From: a virus | Length of the DNA stretch: 36,657 bases | Reading direction: 5' to 3' (one strand) | Virus record (IMG/VR): IMGVR_UViG_3300021170_000044 | Coordinates: 1-36,657 of that record | Part shown: positions 20,968-29,120 of the stretch, in pieces | How positions within the stretch are numbered: the stretch's first letter is position 1 | Layout: each line of letters begins with the position of its first letter | Notes under the pieces: model-generated | Databases searched by the model: none | Seen by the model: only the letters and a program-made list of their open reading frames with translations | Told to the model about the DNA's origin: nothing | Program-made: the position numbers and the translations under genes

Positions 20968-21244
20968 AAAACACCAGGGCATATCTCTCTTAATAGCCAT
21001 GCTCTTATTATCTACATACATTACAACTAAGGATAAAAAAATGAATATAACCACTGGAGATATGTACACCGAACATGAAAAGGGATGCAAAGGGCTTGAG
21101 CTATTAAAAACAGAAGAAAGAAGAGTCCTCACCCTCCTTGATTTGGAAATACGTGGATGTAAGAATATCGTATGGTGGATATACGATGGAAATGAATGGG
21201 TAAAAACAGAGAGTTGGCTAAACACAAAGGAAGACAATGTTTGA
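20957..21244 (+). CDS. Membrane-anchored early protein
   Basis: 95 aa. N-terminal hydrophobic anchor (GISLLIAMLLLSTYITT) and a mainly charged outer domain (ELLKTEERRVLTLLDLEIRG, then NIVWWIYDGNEWVKTESWLN). A site AAAGAAAAGAA lies before the ATG. It overlaps the previous gene by 11 bases and the ERF gene by 8. A later internal ATG (residue 29) is possible but has no better site. No family recognised. Confidence 0.55.
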   Translation: MIFKKHQGISLLIAMLLLSTYITTKDKKMNITTGDMYTEHEKGCKGLELLKTEERRVLTLLDLEIRGCKNIVWWIYDGNEWVKTESWLNTKEDNV

Positions 21245-21893
21245 ACTACAATCACCTGAGATAGATAAGATCATGGATGCTATCGCCGCATGTCATGATA
21301 AGCATGGAGTTACCATAGAAAAAGATGCAAAGGGAGCGCGCAATGCAACCTATGCAAAACTTGATAACATACTCTTTGAGATACACAAGCGATGCTCTGA
21401 GTTTAAACTGACGCTTATACAACGAAAACTTATATCAGAAGACAATAAAGAAGCGCTAGAATCAATGCTATTTCACCGAGAGAGCAAACAGTGGTTGAAG
21501 TCGTTATCATTGATCCACACCAATCCTCAAGCTCAATCACCAGATCAAGTTTGGGGTGGCTCTGATACCTATCATCGCAGATATGATGCCATGGGACTTC
21601 TTGGCTTGTGCTCAAGTGATGACCCTGCTGATCATGATGGATGGAAAGACCATGCACCACAGAGCTCACAAGAGCCACATGCCGCGCGTGCATTGTTTGG
21701 ACAGTCAGAAGTAGTGGAAGAAAAGAAAAGTCCCTATATCAGTGAAAAGCAGCAAGGATTCCTGAAGGTGCAGCTCAATGGCAACAAAGAGCTTGCAGTA
21801 AAAATATTGGCTAAGTGGAATATAAGCAAATTATCTGATATTCCTTGGAGACAATTTAATGATGTATTAGCATTTGTTAAAGAGAATTCTTAA
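21237..21893 (+). CDS. erf: ERF-family single-strand annealing protein (copy 1)
   Basis: 218 aa. ERF signatures: NATYAKLDNILFEIHKRCSE (YA.L..I) and the conserved centre GGSDTYHRRYDAMGLLGLCS, then SDDPADHDG, matching G..(T)YA.RY.L..LLG(I)..D.DD(D)G. The C-terminal 50 residues (ISEKQQGFLKVQLNGNKELA then VKILAKWNISKLSDIPWRQF) are a separate small domain common after ERF cores. ERF proteins anneal complementary single strands in phage recombination. It acts with the RusA resolvase encoded in the late block. Confidence 0.85.
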   Translation: MFELQSPEIDKIMDAIAACHDKHGVTIEKDAKGARNATYAKLDNILFEIHKRCSEFKLTLIQRKLISEDNKEALESMLFHRESKQWLKSLSLIHTNPQAQSPDQVWGGSDTYHRRYDAMGLLGLCSSDDPADHDGWKDHAPQSSQEPHAARALFGQSEVVEEKKSPYISEKQQGFLKVQLNGNKELAVKILAKWNISKLSDIPWRQFNDVLAFVKENS

Positions 21894-21903
21894 GGAGATT
21901 GCA

Positions 21904-22020
21904 ATGCCAGAATCTATCTATACTTCATTGGGTAATATTGTAGAGGTTGTGACGTGTATTTTGGCAGTTACTACAATCCTCTTTACACTGTTATTTGTTG
22001 TATTTAGTAAAAATATCTAA
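21904..22020 (+). CDS. Single-span membrane protein (38 aa)
   Basis: MPESIYTSLGNIVEVVTCIL, then AVTTILFTLLFVVFSKNI. One long membrane segment. AAGGAGA is six bases before the ATG, and it ends nine bases before the next start. One of several tiny membrane proteins in the early block. Function unknown. Confidence 0.55.
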   Translation: MPESIYTSLGNIVEVVTCILAVTTILFTLLFVVFSKNI

Positions 22021-22029
22021 GGAGAAGAG

Positions 22030-22359
22030 ATGAGCGACCTACCACTTAATAGATCACTTTCTTTAATACAAGAACTTGATGAAGTATTGAGAACTGCACA
22101 TCAAAACTACTACCGCACGAATGATGAGCTGAAAAAATATGCAGGAAAAATACTCAAGGGCGACGAACTTAAACAAGCAGAAGAGCTTGCAATAAATATG
22201 GAAATGATCTTCAGGGCAGACATGGAACCAATTGCAAACTTTATTTCCGTACGCTCGAAGGATCTCCTTCAGATATCACATAAACACCAAGAATGGCGCG
22301 AGGCAAATATCAAGGCCAATGAAAATACATCAATAATCGATCCAAATGCGGTGCATTAA
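22030..22359 (+). CDS. Helical early protein, unknown
   Basis: 109 aa, charged and alpha-helical (LIQELDEVLRTAHQNYYRTN; GDELKQAEELAINMEMIFRA; DLLQISHKHQEWREANIKAN). AAGGAGA is upstream. It lies between the two ERF genes and so may belong to the recombination module. No family recognised. Confidence 0.65.
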   Translation: MSDLPLNRSLSLIQELDEVLRTAHQNYYRTNDELKKYAGKILKGDELKQAEELAINMEMIFRADMEPIANFISVRSKDLLQISHKHQEWREANIKANENTSIIDPNAVH

Positions 22360-22454
22360 TGGCGAATAAGGGTGCGCCATCGAAGAAGCACGAGGGACCC
22401 TAAGGACATATGAAACACTACTAAATGAGATTGAAGTACTCATAAGGGGAAAGA

Positions 22455-23120
22455 ATGGAGAGTCAGTACAGAAGTACAGAGATCAATCACATAGCATTAG
22501 CGATGGCAAAGGCTCAAGGTGCATACAAACCACTGAGGCCAAACCAAACATATAAAGGGGAAAAATATGCGAACCTTGAGGCTATTTTAGCAGCAGTGAG
22601 AGAGCCCCTTTCAATAAATGCACTGGCATTCTTTCAGCATGATGAACTCATGGATACGGGAAGTGGTGCCGCAATCCTGAAGACAACTATCATGCATGAA
22701 AGTGGTCAGTGGATAAGTTCATGGGCAAGAATAGTAAGTGGAAAGACAGACAAGGAAACAGGAACCATCTATGAGTTCAGAGCTCGACAGCATGCAGTAC
22801 GGTTGCTGGGAATTGCACCAAGTTCACATGATCCTTATTTGTGGGATGACAATGGTGAAATGCAAGCAGAAACTACTTTGCTTGATGATCTGAGCAAGCC
22901 AAAAGAAGTGAGAGTGAGAGAAAAGGGACGACGAGAGGCCGCTATCACCAACCAACAGTACAATCAACTCAATACCGTACTGAGAGGGCATTCAAGACTA
23001 GCTCAAGATATAATGGATAAACACCAAATTGAATCACTTGATGAACTTCCTGAAAATGTATTTCTCACTGTTTTGCAACGAATATACGACATAAAAAAGA
23101 TCGAAGAAGATGGAAAATAA
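22455..23120 (+). CDS. ERF-family annealing protein (copy 2)
   Basis: 221 aa. ERF-type core: KYANLEAILAAVREPLSINA (YA.LE.I), then KTTIMHESGQWISSWARI and EFRARQHAVRLLGIAPSSHD, where other ERFs have the (T)YA.RY.L..LLGI motif. The C-terminal domain (ITNQQYNQLNTVLRGHSRLA then QDIMDKHQIESLDELPENVF) aligns with that of copy 1. The core motif is diverged and lacks the D.D.DG end, so it may be a sub- or neofunctionalised copy. AGGGGAAAG lies before the ATG. Confidence 0.75.
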   Translation: MESQYRSTEINHIALAMAKAQGAYKPLRPNQTYKGEKYANLEAILAAVREPLSINALAFFQHDELMDTGSGAAILKTTIMHESGQWISSWARIVSGKTDKETGTIYEFRARQHAVRLLGIAPSSHDPYLWDDNGEMQAETTLLDDLSKPKEVRVREKGRREAAITNQQYNQLNTVLRGHSRLAQDIMDKHQIESLDELPENVFLTVLQRIYDIKKIEEDGK

Positions 23121-23343
23121 AAATAAAGCCCACCCCTATGCAACCGCAATAGTTATCATGTCACTCTCAGGAGCGCTCATAGTTCTTGGTATTGCCTATA
23201 ATTCTCTCAGGAATGAAAATCAATACCTTGGACAGGAAGTATCCTATCTTGAAAGCTATATAAGTGATGATGCAGAAACTTTTGAAGATGTTATCAAGAG
23301 GTTAAGTAAATTAGAATCAGCAGTGTTTAAAAAATCGAGGTAA
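23110..23343 (+). CDS. Membrane-anchored coiled-coil early protein
   Basis: 77 aa. Membrane segment (TAIVIMSLSGALIVLGIAYN) followed by a coil (SLRNENQYLGQEVSYLESYI; TFEDVIKRLSKLESAVFKKS). Same layout as the 18684-18902 protein. It overlaps the ERF gene by 11 bases. No lipobox or spanin partner seen. Function unknown. Confidence 0.6.
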   Translation: MENKNKAHPYATAIVIMSLSGALIVLGIAYNSLRNENQYLGQEVSYLESYISDDAETFEDVIKRLSKLESAVFKKSR

Positions 23344-23349
23344 ATTGTA

Positions 23350-23646
23350 ATGCAGTCTCAACCGATACTACCACTGATAAAATATACACGACCATCATCT
23401 TATGATTTCGAACCATATCTTACCCAATGGGTGTTTAATGAAGACACCGCAAAAGAAGTGTATATACAAATGAGCCAAGACGAAGAGCGTCCTCATTGGG
23501 AGCGCGCAGGCTCAGTCCTTGAGTGCGCATTCTATGACTTTCTTCCAAGAAAAGAGTTTATGGAAGAGTGCCTTAGGTTATTTAAATATAAACAAGAAGA
23601 TCCCCTTTTAAAGATCACCGAAATAATACGCGAGCAACAACGGTAA
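23350..23646 (+). CDS. Last early protein, unknown
   Basis: 98 aa, mixed alpha (FEPYLTQWVFNEDTAKEVYI; RPHWERAGSVLECAFYDFLP; FMEECLRLFKYKQEDPLLKI). GAGGTAAATT upstream. It ends six bases before the palindromic hairpin that closes the early block. No family recognised. Confidence 0.6.
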   Translation: MQSQPILPLIKYTRPSSYDFEPYLTQWVFNEDTAKEVYIQMSQDEERPHWERAGSVLECAFYDFLPRKEFMEECLRLFKYKQEDPLLKITEIIREQQR

Positions 23647-23651
23647 TAAAA

Positions 23652-23677
23652 TACCCTGTATAGCGCTATACAGGGTA
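23652..23677. terminator. 26-bp perfect palindrome between convergent blocks
   Basis: TACCCTGTATAGC / GCTATACAGGGTA with no loop bases. On the minus strand it is followed by TTTTATT, so it best fits a terminator for the leftward fibre operon. It also stops the rightward early transcript only if other signals help. Such a perfect inverted repeat could alternatively bind a dimeric protein. Confidence 0.6.
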
Positions 23678-23706
23678 CCAAGAAGAGAAGAGTAGGAGTA
23701 GATTTT

Positions 23707-25296
23707 TTATGGTAACAATCCATAGAGAGTGAAGTTTCCTGAAAATGATGTTGCATCTGAAGTTACAACCCTGAAAGCATTAACCGCTTGACCTGCAACG
23801 GTATATGCTCCTGCGCTCACCTGTGTTTGAGCAGTCGGCCCCGAAGTATCATAAATGGTATAGGTTCCACCACAGGATATAATGCCCACACCTGAAGTAA
23901 GATTATATAGCGTACTATTGAATCCAGCAGTAGCCGTTGAATCGGTTATGCCTCCCACACCCATTCCAGTGGTAATGCCACTACCAACATATGCCGTCGA
24001 TATATAAGTAGCGCCACCATCAATTGATAGCTGAATTGCGATCACCGTAGTTGAAGCAGACGCATCGGTTATTGAGTCTCCCACAAATAAATAATTGGGA
24101 TAGGTAGAACTAATTCCGGTAGTGAAGGCAAGTGATGCTTGCGCCGTGGCAGTTTTCTTCTGAATTAATACTAACCCACCACTTGGAACTGCTGTTGATC
24201 CCAGTTGCCCCGTAGAGGTATTAATAGTAACCATATTAGTATTTGCCACCGAAACAGAAGCAATACCATCTATAAAGCATTGTGTCGTTGTTCCTGTGTT
24301 GCCAATACGAGTAACACCGCTCTCACCGAGTGTTCCTAATTTATATCCAATGAGAATATTGTTTGACTCGGAGCTCGCATAATTAGCGCCGGATGATTGA
24401 CCAATTGAAACATTATTTGTTCCTGAGGTTATAAAGCTCAGAGATCCGTAGCCCATTGCAGTATTGAGTCCAGAACCGGTGGAAAGTGCATTGAGTGAGA
24501 CCGCGCCAGCCGCACAATTTTTAGGGGATGTGGTTAATCCCGCAAGTGCACCTAAGCCAAATCCCGAGTTATTCGCTGAGGAAGCAGTAGTGAGTGAACT
24601 GTTTCCTGAGTTTTGGCCAACAAAGGTATTATTTGTTCCATATTGGCTCACAAACCTAGATGCATTAAAGAATATTACACCTTGAGTCCCCGCAGTATTC
24701 GTCGCAGGAAGAGACAGGCTGCCCGCAAGAGCGGTGATATTACCCGTGCTTGTTGATATGCCAGTTCCCGCAGTAATAGTAGTGCCCGCACTCATAGAGC
24801 CAAGCGTTGCATTAATATTTCCTGCGGTAGCGCTGATATTTCCCGCAACTGCGACAATTCCACCAGAAGTGGTTGATATGCCAGTCCCTGCGGTAAATGA
24901 CCCCGAAATAGACGGAGAGCTGTCTAAATTAATCGTTGCAGTACTACCCGTACCTGATGTATTAATATTGCTTCCACCAGCTAGGGTTATAACTCCTGCG
25001 GTAGGCGTAGCATTTCCAGAATCAGTATCAATTTGATCTAAATTACCTCCGCCAGAACCGGCAAGTAGCTCCCAGGTAGCAAGAATAAATCCCTGAGACA
25101 AAGAGGTCTGAGCAAGCGCAATAAGCTTGTATATATAGTCAGTGGTGGTATCAACCCATTCATCCCCTACAACAACATTCTGTGTGTCATATATTGTAGG
25201 AGCCCTATCGTTATACGTTACGTTTACGGGGCTTTGTGCTCTATTACCACGATAATTGGTGCCTATAGTCCCACCACCCCATGCATTATTGTTCAT
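23707..25296 (-). CDS. Tail fibre with YadA-head-like repeats
   Basis: 529 aa. N-terminal 100 residues (VNVTYNDRAPTIYDTQNVVV then GDEWVDTTTDYIYKLI) look like an attachment domain. Low-complexity Gly/Ser/Thr/Ala repeats follow (GNISATAGNINATLGSMSAG). Left-handed helix-type repeats lie at about 220-345 (NNTFVGQNSGNSSL; LNTAMGYGSLSFITSGTNNV). The end is a beta domain (about 380-529). Trimeric repeats of this kind bind host surfaces. AGGTGA upstream. Likely the last fibre in the operon. Confidence 0.7.
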   Translation of the reverse strand: MNNNAWGGGTIGTNYRGNRAQSPVNVTYNDRAPTIYDTQNVVVGDEWVDTTTDYIYKLIALAQTSLSQGFILATWELLAGSGGGNLDQIDTDSGNATPTAGVITLAGGSNINTSGTGSTATINLDSSPSISGSFTAGTGISTTSGGIVAVAGNISATAGNINATLGSMSAGTTITAGTGISTSTGNITALAGSLSLPATNTAGTQGVIFFNASRFVSQYGTNNTFVGQNSGNSSLTTASSANNSGFGLGALAGLTTSPKNCAAGAVSLNALSTGSGLNTAMGYGSLSFITSGTNNVSIGQSSGANYASSESNNILIGYKLGTLGESGVTRIGNTGTTTQCFIDGIASVSVANTNMVTINTSTGQLGSTAVPSGGLVLIQKKTATAQASLAFTTGISSTYPNYLFVGDSITDASASTTVIAIQLSIDGGATYISTAYVGSGITTGMGVGGITDSTATAGFNSTLYNLTSGVGIISCGGTYTIYDTSGPTAQTQVSAGAYTVAGQAVNAFRVVTSDATSFSGNFTLYGLLP

Positions 25297-25304
25297 AGCT
25301 TCAC

Positions 25305-26006
25305 CTATATTGTTAAGATCTTATACACAAGTGAAATGTTTATCGTATTATCGCCCGCTGCATTACCCGATATATTTGTTGATGAGTTATTGACCGCATA
25401 AACTGCAAAATTCTCATATGTATTAGATGCACCACTTATATTAACACTTGTCAACATGCCTGTTTGACTTGAGGAGGCTACAATATGTGCATTATTTAGA
25501 AATCCGCTATAGATAACTGCGCCACCTACCCCATAGGTAAGATTGATAATTTGACCGGAACTGGCGACGAATACATTGCTCCCCCCATAATTCATCTTAA
25601 CCACTGAGCTTATTAATGAGATCATATTTCCGGGACCCGGAGCCGCTATAACCGCTATAGGAGTTCCAACAAGTGCTTTAATTTGAGCTGAAGTAAGAAC
25701 TAAATTTACATATTGTAAACCTATATTTGCTGCATCAACATATGCTTTATTTGCAGCATCTGTGGTAGCAACGGGTGCATTAGATACAGTCATTGAAGTG
25801 ACGGTAGGAGTTGCAGACCATGACGGATCGGCAGCGGTATTACCGATTAGTACAGTTCCTGTTGCTCCGACTGCGGTTGTATTGATTGGACTGGTTCCAG
25901 CGCCAAGAAGAACCGCATGATTAAGAAGTGTGACATCACCGGTGCCTCCACTTGGAACAGGTACTGGGATAGTGGTAAGTTGTGAAAATTGGGTTATTTG
26001 TGACAT
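25305..26006 (-). CDS. Tail fibre / fibre-tip protein
   Basis: 233 aa. N-terminal module SGGTGDVTLLNHAVLLGAGT then PINTTAVGATGTVLIGNTA is related to repeats in the next upstream fibre (26006-28117). A short repeat (NAPVATTDAANKAYVDAANI) follows; 'ATTDAANKAYVDA' is a common linker motif in phage fibres. The C-terminal 140 residues are a beta domain of unknown type (SSQTGMLTSVNISGASNTYE). GGGAG upstream; the start overlaps the stop of the upstream fibre gene (TAATG). Confidence 0.7.
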   Translation of the reverse strand: MSQITQFSQLTTIPVPVPSGGTGDVTLLNHAVLLGAGTSPINTTAVGATGTVLIGNTAADPSWSATPTVTSMTVSNAPVATTDAANKAYVDAANIGLQYVNLVLTSAQIKALVGTPIAVIAAPGPGNMISLISSVVKMNYGGSNVFVASSGQIINLTYGVGGAVIYSGFLNNAHIVASSSQTGMLTSVNISGASNTYENFAVYAVNNSSTNISGNAAGDNTINISLVYKILTI

Positions 26007-28117
26007 TAATTAACTCCCGTCTTTAATTTAAGATCATTGAGCTCTGATCGTAGTTTTTTAATCTCATTGAGGAGTAGTATTGGTAGCTCATGATATTTAA
26101 CCGTTAACAATTCACCTTTACGGTCATTTACCGTAAAGCTTGGCATAATTTCATGTACTTCTTCAGCTATTAACCCATATTGATTTGATTTTTTAGCGTC
26201 AGCCTTATAGTTGAAGATCACTGGACGAAGAGACATGATGAAATCAGAGCTTGCGCCCATGTCCTGCACATTGTCTTTGAACTTAATAGAGGAAGTTATG
26301 GTACCAAATTGATCAGTAGATGCAGAAACTAAGACAGGTATCGCATCAGCAACACCAGTAGTTATACCCGCAACCCCCGCAATAAAGGTCTGATTTAATT
26401 GACCAGTTCCTGTGCCAGTTCCATTACCTATATAACAGACGTTGTTAGTGCTATTCTGTCCCGCAACTCCCGAACCAATGAGAATATTTGAGCTTTCAGT
26501 GCCATTAAATGAATTCCCTGCATTTGTCCCAATGAGTGTGTTATCTGTTCCATAATTAAGCCCAGCAGCACCACCGCCACCATTTGCTCCAATTATTACA
26601 TTATCATTAGCACCAACCGCAGCTCCAGCATTTACTCCAATAGCTACGTTATTTGATGAAGCGCCAACAGAAAGGGCATTGTAACCAATTGCTACGTTTC
26701 CCGCAGGAGATCCCCCTCCAATCATAGTATTGGAACCAATTGAAACGTTCTGCGTCGCGCTCAATGATTGATTGAGTGCGGCACTTCCAATTGCGATATT
26801 GTCAGTAACGGCTGTGGTTGCATTTTCCATAGCTTGGTATCCAATGGACACATTATTTGTACCGCTACTTAATTGCTCGAGACTCTCACTGCCAAAGGCG
26901 CAATTGTACATGCCTGAGGTCAGTGAGGCCATAGCATTATAGCCCACGGCAGAATTATCTCTACTTGAACTATTAGAACTAGGCATAACATCATAACCAA
27001 GACCCGTATTTTGGTTGCCCGGTGAAGGAAATGAGCCGGTGGATTCGCCGATTATAGTGTTGTAACTATTATCACTGGTTCGCAATTGTATATATGTCGG
27101 ATTGCTTCCATCGATAAGAAACTGCATGGTAGCGCCCGCACCAATAGTTGGCCCTTGTGCCAAAATAGAAACAGTTGTTCCAGTGACCGCAGTTCCCGTG
27201 TCAGCACCTACACTTGTTATTCCGCCGCCTCCACCGCCAGAGGCCTGCCACGTGGGCAACGAGGTAGAGCCAGTACTGGTTAAAACGTATCCAGAATTAC
27301 TTATACCTGTTGATGCACTTTGCAGAACTCCCGTTGTCGTGGTTCCTCCGCAAATTGGTGCATATGCAGTAAATGAAGCATCACCCGTGCCACCATTGGC
27401 AACGACAAGTGTGCCTCCGAGTGTTTCGGTAGCAGTTGCTCCTGCAAACGTAAGTCCCGTTGTTCCACCAGTAAATGTGAAACTATTTCCCGTTAAACCA
27501 CCACCACTGTCACCAGTTATCGTTATAGAACTTGCAGCGGGTGATTGCCATGTAGGAGCTGAGCCCGTAACACCAGTTAATATCTGACCTGTAGTTCCCG
27601 CAGCAGTTGCTGTAATAGCACTTGTTGTGTTTCCAAGAAGAACGCCATGTGATGTAAATGTTGCCGCCCCTGTGCCTCCATGGCCAACAGTAAGGGTACC
27701 CGTAAGGTCAACAGTTGCAGCAGATGCGGTTGTTGTAAGTCCTGTAGTACCACCGGATATGGTTACCGTCGTTCCCGTTGCTGAGCCAGCATCACCATCA
27801 AGTGTTACAATTCCGCCGCCGGATGCTGCCTGAAATGACGGCGCCATTCCTGCACCATTGCTGGTTAGTACGTATGTTGATGTACCTACAGCCGTGGTAA
27901 CTAATCTTGTACCATCATAATACACCACACCATCGGTAGTGGTCATAGAGGTAGCGTTAGTGCCGCCATCTGCAATAGATACGGGGATTGTTAAGGCAAT
28001 TGACCCGGTTGTTGTTATAGGGCTTGGCGTAAGAGTTATACCAGTTCCCGCAGTGAGCGAAGTAACTGTTCCCGAACCAGGGCCGCCTGCTATGATAAAA
28101 TTACCTGCCTGAGACAT
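26006..28117 (-). CDS. Tail fibre with S74 intramolecular chaperone
   Basis: 703 aa. Four or more copies of an N-terminal module (GGTGAATFTSHGVLLGNTTS style). YadA-head-like repeats at about 340-560 (NNVSIGYQAMENATTAVTDN; AGNVAIGYNALSVGASSNNV). The C-terminal ~95 residues form the endosialidase chaperone (peptidase S74): SSIKFKDNVQDM, RPVIFNYKADAKKSNQYGLI, AEEVHEIMP, and a terminal coil (LLLNEIKKLRSELNDLKLKT). S74 domains trimerise the fibre and then cut themselves off near the Ser before the K.K.N motif. AAAGGG upstream. Main host-binding fibre candidate. Confidence 0.85.
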   Translation of the reverse strand: MSQAGNFIIAGGPGSGTVTSLTAGTGITLTPSPITTTGSIALTIPVSIADGGTNATSMTTTDGVVYYDGTRLVTTAVGTSTYVLTSNGAGMAPSFQAASGGGIVTLDGDAGSATGTTVTISGGTTGLTTTASAATVDLTGTLTVGHGGTGAATFTSHGVLLGNTTSAITATAAGTTGQILTGVTGSAPTWQSPAASSITITGDSGGGLTGNSFTFTGGTTGLTFAGATATETLGGTLVVANGGTGDASFTAYAPICGGTTTTGVLQSASTGISNSGYVLTSTGSTSLPTWQASGGGGGGITSVGADTGTAVTGTTVSILAQGPTIGAGATMQFLIDGSNPTYIQLRTSDNSYNTIIGESTGSFPSPGNQNTGLGYDVMPSSNSSSRDNSAVGYNAMASLTSGMYNCAFGSESLEQLSSGTNNVSIGYQAMENATTAVTDNIAIGSAALNQSLSATQNVSIGSNTMIGGGSPAGNVAIGYNALSVGASSNNVAIGVNAGAAVGANDNVIIGANGGGGAAGLNYGTDNTLIGTNAGNSFNGTESSNILIGSGVAGQNSTNNVCYIGNGTGTGTGQLNQTFIAGVAGITTGVADAIPVLVSASTDQFGTITSSIKFKDNVQDMGASSDFIMSLRPVIFNYKADAKKSNQYGLIAEEVHEIMPSFTVNDRKGELLTVKYHELPILLLNEIKKLRSELNDLKLKTGVN

Positions 28118-28129
28118 ATTGTGCCCTTT

Positions 28130-28465
28130 CTAGTATGAAGCTGCGTAAATTACCACGAGATAAACCGCACCACTTGAAGGAGACCCTTTAACGTAAAAGA
28201 CAGTGCCTTGATCCACAAACAATGTGCTCTGTTCAGTTTTGTTAGTAGAAATGTCATACAAAAAGAAGCTGCCCGATGGCACAACATCCATGTCGTTAAT
28301 AGCATCAGTTGAAATGGTAATAGTAACATCAGTAGTATTAACTACTTTTATGATACGAGCAGGATTCTCAAGGGCAGTGCCCAGTGGTGTGTAAGTGCTC
28401 GAAATATCTTCATATACTTCTGTTCTGAGGGGTTCCCATCGCATTCTCTGTGAAAGTACATACAT
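28130..28465 (-). CDS. Virion protein, paralog A
   Basis: 111 aa, beta-rich. It aligns end to end with the gene at 28474-28803: WEPLRTEVYEDISSTYTPLG against WDALRTLAYGSISGTYAALG; YDISTNKT against WDIASNRV; and VFYVKGSPSSGAVYLVVIYA against TVYVKGSPGSGSVYLEVIYA. A small beta-sandwich of tail or fibre attachment type is likely. AGGAGA upstream. Function unknown. Confidence 0.7.
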   Translation of the reverse strand: MYVLSQRMRWEPLRTEVYEDISSTYTPLGTALENPARIIKVVNTTDVTITISTDAINDMDVVPSGSFFLYDISTNKTEQSTLFVDQGTVFYVKGSPSSGAVYLVVIYAASY

Positions 28466-28473
28466 ACTATCTC

Positions 28474-28803
28474 CTATGATGCATAAATTACTTCAAGATA
28501 TACTGAACCACTTCCCGGAGAGCCTTTAACATAGACAGTGGTATTTGCCTTAAGCGAAAGGTCTTCACCTGATGCAACTCTATTTGAAGCAATATCCCAA
28601 ACCGCCGCAGAAAGGGCCGGAATAACGAAGTTGTCAGTAATAGAATCAAATGAAAACGTCAGCAACGCATTAGTTCCGTTGTATATTTTCATATTAACTA
28701 CTGGAAATAATATTGCAGTTCCGAGGGCAGCATACGTACCTGATATACTTCCATATGCTAAGGTTCTGAGCGCATCCCAGGTTGCGCTTGTTTTTACAGA
28801 CAT
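28474..28803 (-). CDS. Virion protein, paralog B
   Basis: 109 aa, tandem paralog of the 28130-28465 gene (shared W..LRT, Y..LGTA, VYVKGSP.SG.VYL.VIYA). A recent-to-moderate tandem duplication. AGGGGCG lies before the ATG; one base separates it from the upstream gene's stop. Probably a small structural or fibre-base subunit. Confidence 0.7.
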   Translation of the reverse strand: MSVKTSATWDALRTLAYGSISGTYAALGTAILFPVVNMKIYNGTNALLTFSFDSITDNFVIPALSAAVWDIASNRVASGEDLSLKANTTVYVKGSPGSGSVYLEVIYAS

Positions 28804-28804
28804 A

Positions 28805-29050
28805 TTACGCCCCTACTATTTCAGGGGTAACAACTTCACTTACTGGCTCTACTGATTTTTCTTGCTCTCCTGATACTTCAGCATTCTGCTCCTGTAGTGC
28901 CATATTTCTTTTATTCACTTCAATGAGATGATTGGCAATTTCTTGCACAAAGTCCCACATCTCCTGAATGTGTGCATCTTGTGGAAATGACATCACATAT
29001 TCACGTGTTTCAATAGCTTTTCTGAAAGTACTTATAACTCTTTGTTCCAT
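28805..29050 (-). CDS. Small helical protein in the fibre operon
   Basis: 81 aa. Helices MEQRVISTFRKAIETREYVM and QEMWDFVQEIANHLIEVNKR, then an acidic tail (EVSGEQEKSVEPVSEVVTPE). GGAGAAG upstream. It might be a fibre assembly chaperone, on the grounds of small size, charge and place, but no family is recognised. Confidence 0.55.
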   Translation of the reverse strand: MEQRVISTFRKAIETREYVMSFPQDAHIQEMWDFVQEIANHLIEVNKRNMALQEQNAEVSGEQEKSVEPVSEVVTPEIVGA

Positions 29051-29073
29051 CTTCTTCTCCTTCTTTAAATTAA

Positions 29074-29099
29074 ACCCCCAGCCATCGAGAACCGGGGGT
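29074..29099 (-). terminator. Terminator in the fibre operon
   Basis: Stem ACCCCC / GGGGGT with a 14-base loop, followed on the minus strand by TTAATTT. It separates the 29121-30245 gene from the following small genes, so the first fibre-block gene may be made at a different level. Confidence 0.6.
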
Positions 29100-29120
29100 C
29101 TAGGTTGTCTTATTCAATTA

